From Aldrovandia affinis (lineage: Eukaryota; Chordata; Actinopteri; Notacanthiformes; Halosauridae), in the NCBI GenBank assembly GCA_029706075.1, contig JAINUG010000194.1:930001-994000 (forward strand): a DNA stretch of 64,000 bases. The letters run 5' to 3'. Positions 1 to 14,320 of this stretch are shown piece after piece. A program made the translations under genes and the position numbers. How positions within the stretch are numbered: position 1 is the first letter of the stretch; the number at the start of each line of letters is the position of its first letter. The notes below the pieces were generated by a model. That model was not told the DNA's origin, searched no databases, and saw only the letters and a list, made by a program, of their open reading frames with translations.

Positions 1-3000
1 GTTAAAATGCATTTATCAATAAGATTTAGGGCCATCTTGTTCCTTTGTTACCTAGCTGCATAGGAATTCCAATATCTAATGTGGAATAACTTATTCAGAC
101 AGTGCTCGTTATCATAGCTTTCAAAGAGTGTCCGTCTTGGTTGGTCACCCAAAGTAGCTAAAAGAAGTGTAACTTTTTACTCACTGATTTGACTTGAAAG
201 TAGCAAATGTTTGCTAATGTACATGCAAAGTAAATTTGAGTGATGTGATTTGTTGGTCACAATTTATTTGGATGCCCCAAGAACCTACTCTGGCGTAAGT
301 TTATTTTGCTGTATGGAATGATTAGCAGATGAGAGAATGGGGAACGTTGTGGTATCCGCATTGGTGAATAAATTCTGCATTGTCATGCTAACTGCTCCTG
401 AAACATAATGGATTAGATTACCTTCATTGCCCTCTGTCTGGTTTTAGCTCACTTCAAATCTAGCAACCCTGACTCTCCACCAGATCTGACCACTGTGACA
501 TCACCATTCCATTAGACAGAGTCCTCAATCTTAACAATGGCTCGCTCCAGAGTGCAGATTTCTCCTGATCTCAGGTGCAGCTGAACACAGTCGGTTAGAG
601 ACCTCAATGTGATGACACTGTGTTTGGTGGTTCCCCTGCATTTCTCTAGCATTGTGATCGAGAACGTTCTAATGCAATGGTATCAAGTTGCTACAGTTTC
701 ACAGCATTGTCAGGAAGTTCCACATGATTTGGGTTTTAAACATTGAAGTGCTAGACAATGGATAGGAGTGTGTATGGGTAATCAGTTACCGGAAAACTGA
801 AAACACTGCTCCATTATGGGCAAATGGCATATCAAGTCACATGTAAGTTGGATCACAGAACCACAGTTAGATGTTGCCATTTGTGAAATCTGAACCCACT
901 GCAATAACTGATGCCACAAACATATCAGTATGGAAGAAGCAGTGCCAGTTCTCATTTTTCATATTTCCTATTCGATTACCTATTTGAATCGTTTAGCTAA
1001 AAAGCTAGTTCACTACAACATTCACAAGTTGATTTCAGTTGATCTGCGATTTGCAACCAGGGAATGTCTTTGTGGCCCTTCTGTATTCTGTATGAATATC
1101 CTGCATGTTCAAATAAATCCTCTAGCTGCAGTCTTTTGCATTTAGCCTCCTTTTTTCACTGTGAATATAAAGCTAGCTCGCTTGCTACAGTAATTGGCTA
1201 ACTGAAAACTTGTTTGTTAACAATGTTAAAACAATTCTGTGCATATGATTGCCATGTTTCTGTGTCTGAAGTCTGAGTTTCTGTGCAATTGCAACATATT
1301 TTCAAAATGGGGACATTAATATGTTTCTGCTTGACAGGATGGTTTTTAGGGGAACACATTCATAGTTTCTAATAAGAAAAAGGCATAATTTGAGCCTCCA
1401 GTTAAAGCAGTTAACAGATGTTGATACAAAATGTTGTTTACATGCCAGCGGAGCTTCTTAAAACATGTACTCACAGGGCCTCATGCAGTTGCCTTCTTGC
1501 AGTAAATGGTAGAAAGATTTCTTAGCAGCAATAGTACAAAACAACAGCTAAATGTTTAATATAGGCAAACCCCAATATTTCGGAAGGATTAGCCTTTTTT
1601 ATGATTACTTGATTCCCTGTTTTCCTATCCTTTTGGGTAAGCATTGGAATGATTTGAAAGGCCCACCTTTTGTAATGGCTATCTTCTCATAGATTTAACT
1701 ATTAAGGTAAGTGAATGTATTTGGATTCATGGGTGAGAGATATTGTCTGTGGTTGGCCCCATGTTACAGATATAATGCCTCTTTGGACTGACTTACTCAA
1801 GGCTATAATGGCACCACTGTATGAAAATGGGTCCTGAGTTTATAGTATAGAAATTCAAAACAAGGAAGGATTACATAACTACTTCCTGCTTTGAGGCCTG
1901 CTCTTTCTCCATCTTTTAAAAGAAATGGGTTGAAAAGCATATTTCCTTGTTTTGGATAGTTTCTAATCCTATTCCCATCCTATTGTCTCAATGGCCCCTG
2001 CTCTGTTTCCAATTGAAAATGTATTTTTTCAGCACCAACAGAGAAGCACAGCACATTTCCCACTCCCCCGTTGCTATTATATATATATTTTTTAAGCTTC
2101 ACTGGGGAGTGTACCGTGGACATTTGAATGAACACTTAGGCTATGTCAGAACAGGGCCACGCAAGTATGTTTGCCCACCGTTCCTTTAAACATTTGTTTG
2201 TTTACCTGGTTCTCTTCTTTTAAAATCTTTTCTTTTTTTTCAAATCAGGTCGCTCATTCTTGGCTTGAACATTGTTACTGATCACCAGTGAACTGAAATT
2301 GTAATGTTTGGGGGAATGTTGAGCAATATAAACTTCAATGTAAACACGTTTACAGTCTGAAGGATAATTTCTAGACAAACAAGTTTTCCGACAAATATGT
2401 TCTCCGCAGACATATCTCTTGCTCTCCTTGTGGCCTAATCATCTATTGCACTGGAATACTGAGTTGGGGTTATCAAAACCGAATGGTTTAATCAGCTAGG
2501 ACAATGCTGGATTGTGTCTGCATTGGTGTGCATTGTTCTTGCCCACAGACCGTGGGGGAAAGTGAGCCCTTTCAGTGAGGCAGTGGCCCGAGCTCTGCCG
2601 GCAGCACAGATCCGCGAGCACTGAAACTTCCCCTGTTGACACTGGAGGCAGGTGAAAATGCAGTCACTTGTGTATTGTTGCTGTGTAAACTTTGTGTTTC
2701 AGTGTATATGCCTGGATTCAAGCGAGCGATGTGGCCAAGAACTGGGAATTGGCAAGGAAGTGCGGCGCGCTGTTGAAGGAACGTGAGAGACCGCGCGCCG
2801 TTGGAGCTGAGCTCACAGCAGCCTGAAGCCTGTCGCAGTCAATGCCGTAGTTAACGGACAGGGCACAACGTTGTATCGCGCAACAGTGTCTCTGATATGA
2901 TGAGCTGCAGTGCCAGTGCTGGAGGTAGTGAGATGTCCTTTGTGGTGCGCTCTGACTGGCTATTGGCTGTGGCGAGGAGGATGCGGTACTGTTCGGTGTG

Positions 3001-6000
3001 TGCGCGCCGTGAGGCCAGGCCTACTCTCACAGCAGCTGTCCTCTCCCCCACCCTGTATGCCTCACCCAGCCGAAACTGCCCAGCAGCACATTAATCCTCC
3101 CTAACTGCTTCAGCTGTAGATGGGCCTTTTCTAGCTGTATCATTGGGTTTCAGAGCAGAATAATTTGGGCCAGGACAGATTTGCTTTGCTCCCTGCTCAG
3201 GAAGCAGTGCTTGTTTTTGTGCGTGTGTCTGACTGAAGACAGTATCTGCATGCATGTAGGTCTTCTCAGTTTTTTCTGTTGCAGCACAGGGCTGAAAGTG
3301 GCTTTCACATCATATTAGATCACATGACTGAGTCTCTCCGGCTCTTCACAGGGCTGCCTGTACCCCCTTTGATCTCCGTCAGAGGGCTGTGTTCCATTTC
3401 CCAGTGTCCCAGCCCCAGCTTTGTCTCCTCTGCGCCTGTTTTTGCAGAAGCACTTCCTTCCCATGAAGGCTGAAACCGGTCTGTCCTTTACACCCTGAAT
3501 CGGAGGCTTCAACTTGTGACTGTGACTTACCTGCACTCTGAAACGGTGCCTTAAGAGTCACACCTGCTCTTGGGCTATGTGACTCAGCATCTTCATTTAA
3601 GTTAGATCTTTTTCTAAGTGTTGGCAAGAGTTCATTTTTAATCTGTGACCTGACATTCCCCACCCTCTATTCGTTGTCTTGTTAAAAATTGGTTCTCGGT
3701 TGGTGCATATAATGCTTCATTAGAGTGTTGTGAAAGCTGTTCCATAGAGCGTAATTAAATTAAAGGTATTGAAAACAGCTCCTGCTCTTGGGGGGGATGG
3801 GACTTGGCCCAGGGGGAATAGAAAATGTTAGCTTGGGAATTGCAGCTGTTTCCTCTCATGGCAATCTGTGCAGTGCGCAGTGTGATGTGCACTTAAAAAC
3901 ATTTATTTTAATCATTCTATCATCGGAAGGATTTGTCTCCTGCCAAGCATATTGCTTATGATCTTGAAGCGATAAGACTGAGATGCCACAGGAGGACTGT
4001 TATCATTCCTCCTGAGCCTGCTGTGGCTGTTGACAGAGCAGTAACCGGATGGGGCACTAGCAATGAAGTGAAGCTTTACTGCACTAGAGCCGAGTGCCAG
4101 GGGTGCAGTAGTGCAGTAGTGTGGTGTGTGTGTGGGTTTCCATTTTCCAGGGTGTATGTGGTCTGTTGGTTGATCATGGCATGACTGGCAAGAGTTCAGA
4201 GGCCATTTTGTCTCTGTGCGCAGGGGAAGAAGGCAAGTTTTTCTTCTCCTCAGGCCTCCGCAAGGCTCCCAGCCTACACAAAAATGGCTCTGCTGTCTGA
4301 AGCAGAGGGAAACCAAAGGCCTTCAGGCATTTGTTTGAATGGGATACAACAGTTGTTTTTTTAGGGGGACTGGGAAGAATGCTTCCTGAGCCATGCTGCT
4401 GCTGCTGCCAAAGGCCCCTTTCTCTCCCGTGGACCTTGGAAGCCGTGCCAGCGGAGGGTTGTCAGCGAGCGCCGTTGCCAGGCATCATCGGCCTTGGCAT
4501 GGGGGAGGACCTTTAGTTGTTTTCTTATGAGCACCAAGACATGACAGTGGGTGAACTACCTGATCAGCATTCTTGGAGGCCCAGGAGTATATAAGGACAT
4601 GCTATCATCTGCTCCGACAGGATTGAACTCACACAAAGTATGAACCTGTGCACTCGTGAAGTACTGTGGGCTTGTGTCCAATCCAGAGTCTTATTAGCTG
4701 GAGTCTCCTCATAATAGCCACATGCCTGTAGTATTCTCCACAAATCTGGCTAAGGGGAGGAAATATCCTTTCCTTGCATTGCGAATGAGAGCTGTCACAT
4801 TATATTTGAATATTGAGTTCGTTTTGAATCTGCATTTGAATTTACAACACCAGTTTCAAAGATGAATGAGATTTGATATATTTTTTAAAAGTGTGCTAAC
4901 CAAATGGCTATTCAAATTACTGATAACGCAATAGACATTTTTGACATCCTTTTTGCATAGCCTACCTATTTATTGACTTTTATGTTTGTCTTCATATTTC
5001 GCATAAATGAATTCTACCATGGAAAAGATTCACTGCTTTGTCAAAGTACGCAGGTACATGATTAACACTTTAAACTACACAAAAATGAGACTTAATTTGG
5101 TATTAAATGTAAATATAATACAGAACAATCGTATTTGGACCCAAGCCAATAAAAGTTTACTCGCGCCAACTAGCATTTCTCATGCTTTGCCATGAAAGCG
5201 AATCGACTTTTCCGGGAAATATTGAAGGGGTTTTTAAACTAACGAAAGTTTGGTCTGTAACAGGCATATTCGAATACTATTCAAACAAGTCTACATATTT
5301 TCTCCAAATATCAGACAGGATTTTTTGTTGTTGTTGTTGGAGTCACACGCCTAGTGCTAACTGAGCCCCAAGAAAATGTGGACAAAAGGAGCAATTTCCA
5401 AACATTGATACGTTGGATTCAGCTGAAAAATATATAGGCCTACGTTCTTTTCATACTAAACAAACCAAATCCAATTGCTGTTGAAGGAACATGGTGTGAA
5501 AAGGCCTTTACTTCCACTATACACGGCCATCCGGACCTCCGGTAACCCTGCCGTCGAGTTAGCATGGCTTTTCCTGCCTAATGCTCCCTCCACACGCGCA
5601 TGAAACCTGCAAACATGCAGACACGCATGCACTCATGGCTGCGCATGTGCCTGCACTCATGATGCAATTGGTCATTTTGATATTGCAGCCATATGTACTC
5701 TTCCAGCTCTCAGGATTAAAACTGTAATGGGTAGGGCATTGTAATGAGAGTGTTAATGCATTGATACCAGTAAGATATTGACACTGTAGTTCGTCCGTTA
5801 GCAAAGCCCCCGTCTTAATAGTTTAGCCAACCCCAGGTGATGATGCGCAAGGGGCAGGGATTAAGGAAGATGAGCTGGATTTGTGAGTGGGTTTTTTTTA
5901 TGCATGCAGAATGCTGACCGATAAGAACGTGGTCTCTCCTGATCCAGTGACGGGATGTTTTTGTCTGAGCCTGTGCACGGCATTGCACTGTCCTACTTTT

Positions 6001-9000
6001 CTGGACTACCCTGGCAGTCTGCCCTGTGCACTCTGCATCAAGAATCTGTCTGGCCACGTGGCTTTTCAGCATCCGCAGACAAAGCCGGTCCTCCAAAAAC
6101 CACACCGCCAGGTCTCTATCAGGCCTCTGCCAGTGCTGTCAAGGAGCCAGCTGTCACCCGCCTGGCTCCAGCCAATCAGAGCTGTTTCCGCTGTTATGAT
6201 GGGCTGATATAACGGGCCGTTTTGGCCTTTCCGCATAATCTTTTAATCCTGCCTTTTACCCCCATTCACTCGTTTGAGATGAAATGAGTGGAGTGCGCTT
6301 ATGGACTTGTACAACTGCATCTAATACATTTTTTTTGTTCCAATAGTGGCTTACCGGGTGAATGGCTATTGAACCTGTATAGGCCAGAGCTATTGAGCTC
6401 TGGGCTAGTGCAGCCCTCCCCTGTGCCTGTCAGAGGTTCTGATCTCCAGATGTGCACAGTGTGAGGTGGAGTTGGTTTAAGGACAAGATTCGGATATCAT
6501 TTAAAGTGAAATTTCACCCACTTTAAAGCATGTTAGAAATGATGGGTTGTAAGAAGTGGCTGGAGAAACCACTGTGAGAAATGTCTCACGGCAGGAGCCT
6601 TTTGCGTGTCTTATTAGTGTTTTGTTTGTTATATTGTACTTTTGACTAAATATTGCTCTGATTAAATCATTTGCTTGGCATATATTTTTGTCCTGAAGAA
6701 CTAGCAGTGACAGTCTTCTAGTAGTTTCTTTCCGGTACACATTGCCTGGTCTCAACCCTGACATTGAAATCACATGCATTCCTTAGGGTGATTTTCTAAC
6801 TAACAGTTTTGTAACTAACAACATTGCTACAGTAAGAAGAACAAAGGTCAAAGAAGCCCCTCTGTGCATACTTTACTTGTTGTTCTTGACACTGGGCCTC
6901 CTTGGGCAATCTGTTGAGTCAGCAGATAAGCAACTGCAGTGTTCTGTCTAATCAATAACCAGTGGTGGCCAGGCACAACCTGAGAAGTGTGTGGCTCTCG
7001 GGAGAAGGGCACATGGCTTATGTGTTCTCCGCAAATGCAGTCCATTAAATCCCCAGCACCCAACTCAAAGAATCTGATGGAAGCGAGCCGAAATTAATTC
7101 AGCCAGCCAGTGGCAGTAGACCAACCTTCGCAATCACAAGATCTTTCACAAGGCTTGTTACATATGAGCAAACCATTATTTTAAGATTTCTCTGTACTAG
7201 AGTAGCCTTTCAACCGCCAGCTAATAAAGTGACCATTCAGAATGCCATGTCAATATAGGCTGCGCATACCACATTATCCAGGGATATAAAGAGATGGAAA
7301 TAATGCTATTAGAAGTTCAGGAACATGCTTGGCCTCACTAAGATGTCAAAGTCTGTCAACTGTCTCCTTCCTTTGTAAATGTAATTTCTAAGGTATGTAC
7401 AAGTCTCAACTAATTCATAATTTGTATCAAAGATACAAACACTGATCTGTTGTGAAGACCTGTCAGATGGAATTGGGGTGGCTAAGGGCCAGCTAATGAG
7501 ATTTTCAGAAAGAAACGACCACAGAGCTATCGCAGAACGTTTTTCATAGTATACTTAACAGAAGGGTCACTTTGATTGTCTTTAGCGGGGAGCTAGGCCA
7601 TCAGCCTCACATGGTCTCAGTCAATTCGCCCTAATGCTGCAAGCATGCTATGAACGTCAGAGGCGAAGTGGAAGACCGGAAGTCATTGTATGGAAGGGCA
7701 AAACTACCTGAGCCATTTGTTGCCTTTTCTGCATTGACTGGACCCGACTGGTACCCTTTCTAGAGTGCAGGGTTCGTCATGTGTAAAAAAAAAAAAAAAT
7801 GGTATTGAGGTTGGAACTAGTTGGATATTAGATTGGAATGGTTGGCCCCTTTGGCCCCATGTAGAAACAGAGAAATCCAAGACAACCAGTCCACTGACTG
7901 TCCACATGAAGGAAAAGATTCTTCTTGCTGGGTGTGATTCTTGAGTTTTGCAACTCAACTCCTTCAGGGCTCTGAACCAAAAGGTCTGTTAGGCATTGTA
8001 TTGGGTTGGCAGGTTTGCTTTTAAAGTCTTTGTTTAAAACCTGATTGTTAACTCCGGTTTTGTAGCTCACTTTTAGCCTCAAGGTATTGCAATGCAAGGA
8101 CATCAGTCTTCATCTCCACAGATTGCCTAAGGCCAAAACAATTGTACATCCATTGCTTCCTTATACCACGTAAAATCTTCAAGAAGGGAAAAAATATAGC
8201 ATCCAAGGACGTGTGACTTCAGACGTGAACCCATCCACTATTGCCGCCCCCCTTATCGTTTCCTGCTGTTTGGGCAGCAAGTTTGTTTGTAGCTTAACAT
8301 GCTTTGCTCCTCCCCCTGGGGTAAAATAAACACACAGCCGGACCTTCAGGGAGGGCTGGACTGCATTGGAGCGCCTACTCTTTCCCAGGGTTTGGTCTGG
8401 CAGTGGCTAACATGCAGAAGCCTGCTGTTAGGGTCCTCTGACACTCCTCGTATCCAGCAGACGCAACCTGGCCGAGTGACCCTGGGCTCAGGGAAAGCTC
8501 CTGACCCAAGGCCTTACTAAACTTCGGTGACCCCACCTGTACCTTCAAGAGCTTCATTAACCTGGGCCAGCTTCCTTAATCTGACAGGAATTCCGTTGGA
8601 TGTACAGTCCTGTAGCATGTAGGCTAAATCCATCACTGCACCCAACTGTCTCTCAATTAAGACAGTGGCACAAACGGGAGTTAAACGAACCCCACTCACA
8701 CAAAATGTATGTAGATTTACATATTGGCAAGATTTGTAGCCCTTGTGTATGATCATTTGCTAATTACTGCTGCTCCCATTGATTAAAAACAAATTATCTT
8801 TCGAAGTGTAGCCCCTAATTCCAGAATGTTGTGGTCAATGCTGGTGTCTTCAACAGCCCCCAAGTCTCCAAAAAAGGCAGGGTAATTTGGCTGGCCGTTC
8901 CAATACTGTGCCGTAGGGTGAATTCAAAACCCAGACGGGCGTGGGTATCAAATGCTCTTGTCGTTTCGTCGTGTCAAGTGCAGCGCTAAATGGTCTGTGG

Positions 9001-12000
9001 TGTTCTGGTAACACTCTCTCCTACAGTGACACCGAGCGCACAGAAGATTGAGCTGCCGTGGCCTGGCAGGAAGGCGTCCGAGAATGGTGAAACATGGACA
9101 CTGAAACTCATTAGTAATTTACGGTAGCGAAGGCCATTGTTCCATTTACCTCTAAACACACCCTGAACTGCTTAAGGCAGAATTGTTGTGATTTGGAGTC
9201 AACCTGAAGCGTAGACGTAGATAGGTGTTTGTTTTCCGCAGATATAATCTAGAGAAGGGGGAGGTGTTTGCTCGATCAGGGAGATTTGAATTTGTCGAGA
9301 CCGGTCGGCACCCTCATGGAAGGCCTTTCAATCAGTCCCTCAGGCTGCAGACTGGGGCTTAGCTTAACCATAAGCTTCTAATTTTTGCGAGGAGTAACTG
9401 GAGCACAAGCAAATGTGTGCATGAGCCATGCCTGCCCCCCACCCCCACCCCGTGAGGCCCTCAGAAGCAGGAAACGAGACACTGCTGAGCTGCTGACTCG
9501 AGCCTGAAGCTCGCTTTCTTTAAGAGGCAGACAACAGGCCCCGACATCCATTCAGTTAAAACACCACTCTGCTCTTTCCAGGCCTTTAGACCTTTTCTTT
9601 GTAGATGTGTTTATGCAAACCTCAAAAGCCTTAACAGAAAAGGCTTTTTGTAACAGCATTTAAGTTGGTTGTTTTTGGTGGTGATTTTTTTTGAAGTAAA
9701 TATTTCTTAATCAGTATCGGTGCACATTTAAGTTCCTTCTAAAACGGTGTGTAGCGTGTTCCATTAGTGTGCTGTTGAGAGGCCTCCATTTTCCTGGGTG
9801 ATAGTGTCAGCGGGTGATGGTAATATCAAGGGCTTCTGGCAGAGGGGGGACGGCTTGTAATGCGGGCTTGTGCGCACGCTGGCTGTTAAGTAATGAGCTG
9901 GTGGAGACAGACATCTTGATTCCCACACCGCACATGACTGTAGCGCTCTCATCTCTGCACACCTGCAAAGCAGTCCCTCTCTCCCAGGCAGGTGTAAATA
10001 CACCGCAGCACAGCGCAGCACAGTCCAGTTCAGGCATGTAATGAGTTTAGTCATGAATGGAAATCTCGGAGCGGGTGACTAGATGTGGAATGCTATTCAA
10101 CTAGCTGGTGTAGAGCATGGTATGTGTTCCTGTTGAGCGGAGGTCTGTACCTACTGTATGCGGAGCTATCTGTGTGGCTGGGGGGGCTCTCTGTCTACCA
10201 TATGTCATGGAAATCCAAACAGGAATGTCAAAAGGCGTGTTTCCTCCATTTGACCTACTAATCTAGCTGCTTCTTTCTATGCACAGCTAACTTGGACTGA
10301 ACTTGCTCTGAAACCTAATTTGCCCTACATACAGTATGTCATCCGCTTATGGCTTTCACATGTTTGTCATGTTCCTTCATGTCACAGATGGGTTTGGTGT
10401 TTGCAGCTGTGTTTTCACTGAAGCCCTCCTAGGCCTTGTGTCTGATTTACAGAGCTCAGGAACCAGGCTGCCTGGCCAATCAGGGACTTTCCCTGCGGTC
10501 ATCTGTCCACCTTTCTATTTTCTACTCAGAACTCAACACTGTTGCCCACTGTGATTTCTCTCTCTCTACAGCTGCTCGGTCGCTGTCAAGATGCAATTGT
10601 GTCCTAAATATTTTTTGGTCAGGTTAGATCTTGAAATGCTGGTGAACTCATAAGTGCGTCACTTTACATGTGAAAATGCACACTGTGTTGTAAAGGACAT
10701 TAGAGGGAAGAAATGAACACCACTGAAGAGATCGATGTACCAAAATTAAGAGGTTGCTTGTGTCTGGCACTACAGGCCGAGGCTCAGTGCAGTATGTGCA
10801 GTTTGATTAAGCCCATACAGATCTCATTATGGCAGCTTCCTCATCACCTTATTTTACCACTATAAAGAAAGATCTAAATATAAAGCATTCAGTCTTTAAC
10901 ATATACTGGTGATGTGGAAAAAAGACACCTGTTTTAAATGGATTATATGCTATATTGAGACATTCATATTTCTGAATTAAATATTTGTATTGTAGGTTAA
11001 CTCACAAAGGCTGATGACACTCCGTCTGTCAAGTCGATCGTGCCATCACATAATTTTTTATAATTAATTTGATGTTTTATTTAATATTGAAGCCCAAAAT
11101 GTTAAGCCCCCCCTCATATTCATGAATATTTCCAGACTCATACTATGTAATACCAGTACTATCATTTATTTCAATTTCATACTGCCAGATTCGACTGCGG
11201 CTGTTTCCGCTCATTTCAACCTCATTCATCTACAAACAATGTGTGCACATACAGTAAACGGGCAAAATTAGCGTGTTGTATATTCACACAAGACTCGGTA
11301 CATGTATTTACCAGCCTCTGCAAAGGACATTAACCTTTACATGTGTGACATTTGAAGTGGTGCATATTCTAAATGAAAGGGCTCTATGTTTAGTGCTGCT
11401 TATATTAACTCCAGGCTCAAATTATGTATAATATTTGCATGCTGGAGCTCAAATTACCCTGAGTTAATATATCATGCCTGTCACCTCATATGGAATCACC
11501 ATATATGTATGTGTGACAGCCTGATATCTATGCATTGAAGAATGAGGGCCTCCGATCATGTGCGTCAAACAAGGTCAACATGTACATCATAGTTGTAGCT
11601 GCTTATGCTTATATAATGCAAACCCTGTGGGACGTTTGCTGTACCTTTAAGGTACCTTTCCAGTAAACAGTAACCGTTTGAGTCAATGCCCTAGGCTTTA
11701 ATGGGTTCTTTATTATGTGTGGGATGGAAATTTCTAGCACTTGTTTTCCTGAGTTAATTTGAATGAAGTGTCCTTCCGTGTGCATTGGTAAATAGGCACT
11801 GTAGAGAGTAATATTTTGCTCTGCAAGTGGAGGACAGTTTGTGTACGCACTAAGGGATAAGCAGTCTACATCAATGTATGTGTAGGTCTCCATCACAGCT
11901 ACAATGCAGTGGTAAGCGGTGAGATGATCTGCCCACGATGGCTTTACAGGGCTTGAAGGGGTGAACAGTGTGACAGCATGTGCATTCTTGTCCCCACGTT

Positions 12001-14320
12001 GGGGGTAACATTGATAGCTTGTCAAGGTGAAGTTCTCAGGTTTCAGTGGTTATGGGAGGTGACAATTGCTGACCCAGCTGTTGCCCGCACTCTTCCCTTC
12101 TGACAGGGTTCATGCTGGCTCCGCGATGCGGGCGACGAAGCCGTCCAGTCGCTTCCCGGAGAACTTTGCTCCCACACATCCCGCAAAACGGCCTACTGTT
12201 TGGCTTAGCAATGAGTCACAGTCCTTGATGCCACTTTGGATTGAGACACGTTTGGCTGGCACTGTGTTAACAGTCGTTTGCATTCCTGTTCTTTTTGTAT
12301 ACATCGAGATGTCTGTGATACGGGTTCGCATCGGTCTCTGGCTGAGCCTATTTTAATCACTGTCAGATGGAGGTAAATAAACAACCTGGGCTATGTGTGA
12401 GCGAGAGGGCCATGTAAAGCCCCCCTGCAGCCTTCAGGGCTCCTGAATGCAGGCTATTCATGGGCTGTTTCCTGGAAACGGCCTTACTGGAGTGCTCACT
12501 GTAAGACCGATCACCTTCCTTAATAGTACAGCAGTATGCCACGTTTCGGTATCCTCCTGTATCTCAACCCTGCAGCTCAACATATAATCAGACACTACGT
12601 ATGTAGTCTGAGATTCCTGTGTTGTCCATTGTAAAGCACAAGGTCACTCTTGCCCTAAGACTAGGCCCGTGTCTTGCACTGACAACGAGCGGTGCAGTGC
12701 GCGATTTAGCATTGTGCTCTAGTGTTACATCTTCCCCAAGTGCTCGCCATCCTTCCAGGGCAGTTCTCCATTACGCATTGACTGCTGGCATCGTGCCATT
12801 TTAATAGCATGGTTTTGGGCACAGCAGCTATCGAGCGGTTTCTGGTGTGGCTTTCGAGCGAGGGGGAGGGACAGCTGGGATGTCACTCTGAGGACCTTCA
12901 CTCAGATGCCATGTCTCTTGCCTCCACATCACTTTGACTTTGACCCTCCTGATAAGATAAAGGGGGCCTGGACCTCACTGCTGCCTGGCCGTTCCACTGC
13001 CTTATCTCCCAGAGTGAGGTCATTTTAGACATTTCTTGCTCCCTTTCATAACAGGTGAGATTTGTGCCAAATTCAACCTATTCACATCTTTGGGATACAG
13101 CTTGCCTGCTCTCACCACTAGCGTCAGACCTGGGCAAAGGTACTTTTGCTTAGAACCAATATCAAACTGTCATTATTATGGCTTAGTTTTTAACGTGTTG
13201 ATTGTTTGTACCATGCAGGAGTACATGAAACAAATGAAGACGCATAGTACTGAACCGCAGAATCGATGTACCATCAATGAACCATCAACTTGCACTGTGC
13301 TTTGAGTCTTGACTATAGATGCACAAAAGTGGAAGGGAGACTTGACTATATGTTTAAGCGTAGGTGTACTTCGTACTGGAAGCCCATTGGAAGATGACCA
13401 GTGTTTAATCGCGTCTGACGTTGAATTGGAGAAACCATTGCCGTCTTCTCCCAATCACTTTGAGGATGTACGAGTGTCGTGGTCACACAACTCGTGTCGC
13501 CATATTATAGGGCCTGCATTTTATCACTGAATAGTGCGTATGATACTGTGAACACGTGTTTACCAACATGGACCCATGTCCACGTGCTGTTATGTAATAC
13601 AGATTTCACACCATAAAGGTGTAAATGTGTACAGAACCCTTGTTTATATTGTCTGTTTCAATGTTTCCCTCTTTTATGTAATTATAAACCAAGGTATAAC
13701 ACCACTCTATGCCAAATAAGTTTTTATATGTACATACATAATTGAATGCTATTCTATTATACTAATATTTGTTCATCTACTAAATTGAAAAAAAATATTT
13801 TTCCTTAAACCATCTAAATACCATTGTGCTTTAAATCAGCATTAGTGTATATTGAATCTATTATTGTGTTGGTTTATGTGTTAATGGCAAAATGAAATGA
13901 ATGTGATTAAGAATGACACATCGCTGGAGGACAGGGATAGGATGTAGTATTCAGCACAGCGTTAAGGGCAGGGAGTGGCGCTTATCTGTTGAATTGCCGA
14001 TAGGAAGAACCTGTACAGTTCAAATTCCATGAAAAGTCCTCAGACGTTTGCATCAACCTCACATGAACACGTGTCCTCGTGGATCCATCCTGTCATTACC
14101 ACCCTCGTGGCAGACGTTCTCTCAGCACTGCCACGCTTCTAAACATGTCTATACTGATAGCAAAACTGTTTACCCTCTCTGGTGAAATGAGCCCTTGTCC
14201 AGTGGAGTAGCCACACCAGAGCTCTGTTTAGGGCATAAAATGGCTGCAGCTTGCTTCTTCTGGGAAATGTGACCAAATTCTGACACCCTCTGACCTTGTG
14301 TCCTCTTTATGCCTCCACAG
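1..14320. other. Long non-coding stretch, probably SUCO intron 1 or 5' flank
   Basis: No open reading frame here is longer than about 140 codons and none resembles a known protein family. The first SUCO exon I can place begins at 14321 in mid-codon, so an upstream exon carrying the start codon and signal peptide must exist. I looked for a short ATG-led hydrophobic segment followed by a donor in the right phase and did not find a convincing one, so exon 1 may lie left of the window or be unrecognised here. The stretch is mostly AT-rich unique-looking sequence with a poly(A) run at about 7786-7799 and a CpG-richer patch near 2740-3060. No clear transposon ends were seen. Confidence 0.5.
2740..3060. 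promoter_or_regulatory. CpG-richer patch, possible promoter or CpG island
   Basis: CpG dinucleotides cluster here (for example around 2763-2802 and 2990-3010) against a CpG-poor background. An ATTGG motif (reverse CCAAT box) lies near 2962. No TATA box or convincing first coding exon follows. It could be the SUCO promoter region, an enhancer, or chance. Confidence 0.2.

Noticed and set aside
2897..3094. An ATG-led frame in the CpG-rich patch, considered as SUCO exon 1
   Set aside because: No signal-peptide hydrophobic core and no donor in the required phase.
3912..4316. A 134-codon frame on the minus strand
   Set aside because: No family resemblance and mixed composition; taken as chance.
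6165..6235. A CCAAT-containing stretch considered as a promoter
   Set aside because: Only a single motif, with no CpG cluster and no following exon.
11609..12025. A 138-codon frame on the minus strand in the first 14 kb
   Set aside because: No recognised domain and no splice or start context. The length is within chance for this much sequence.
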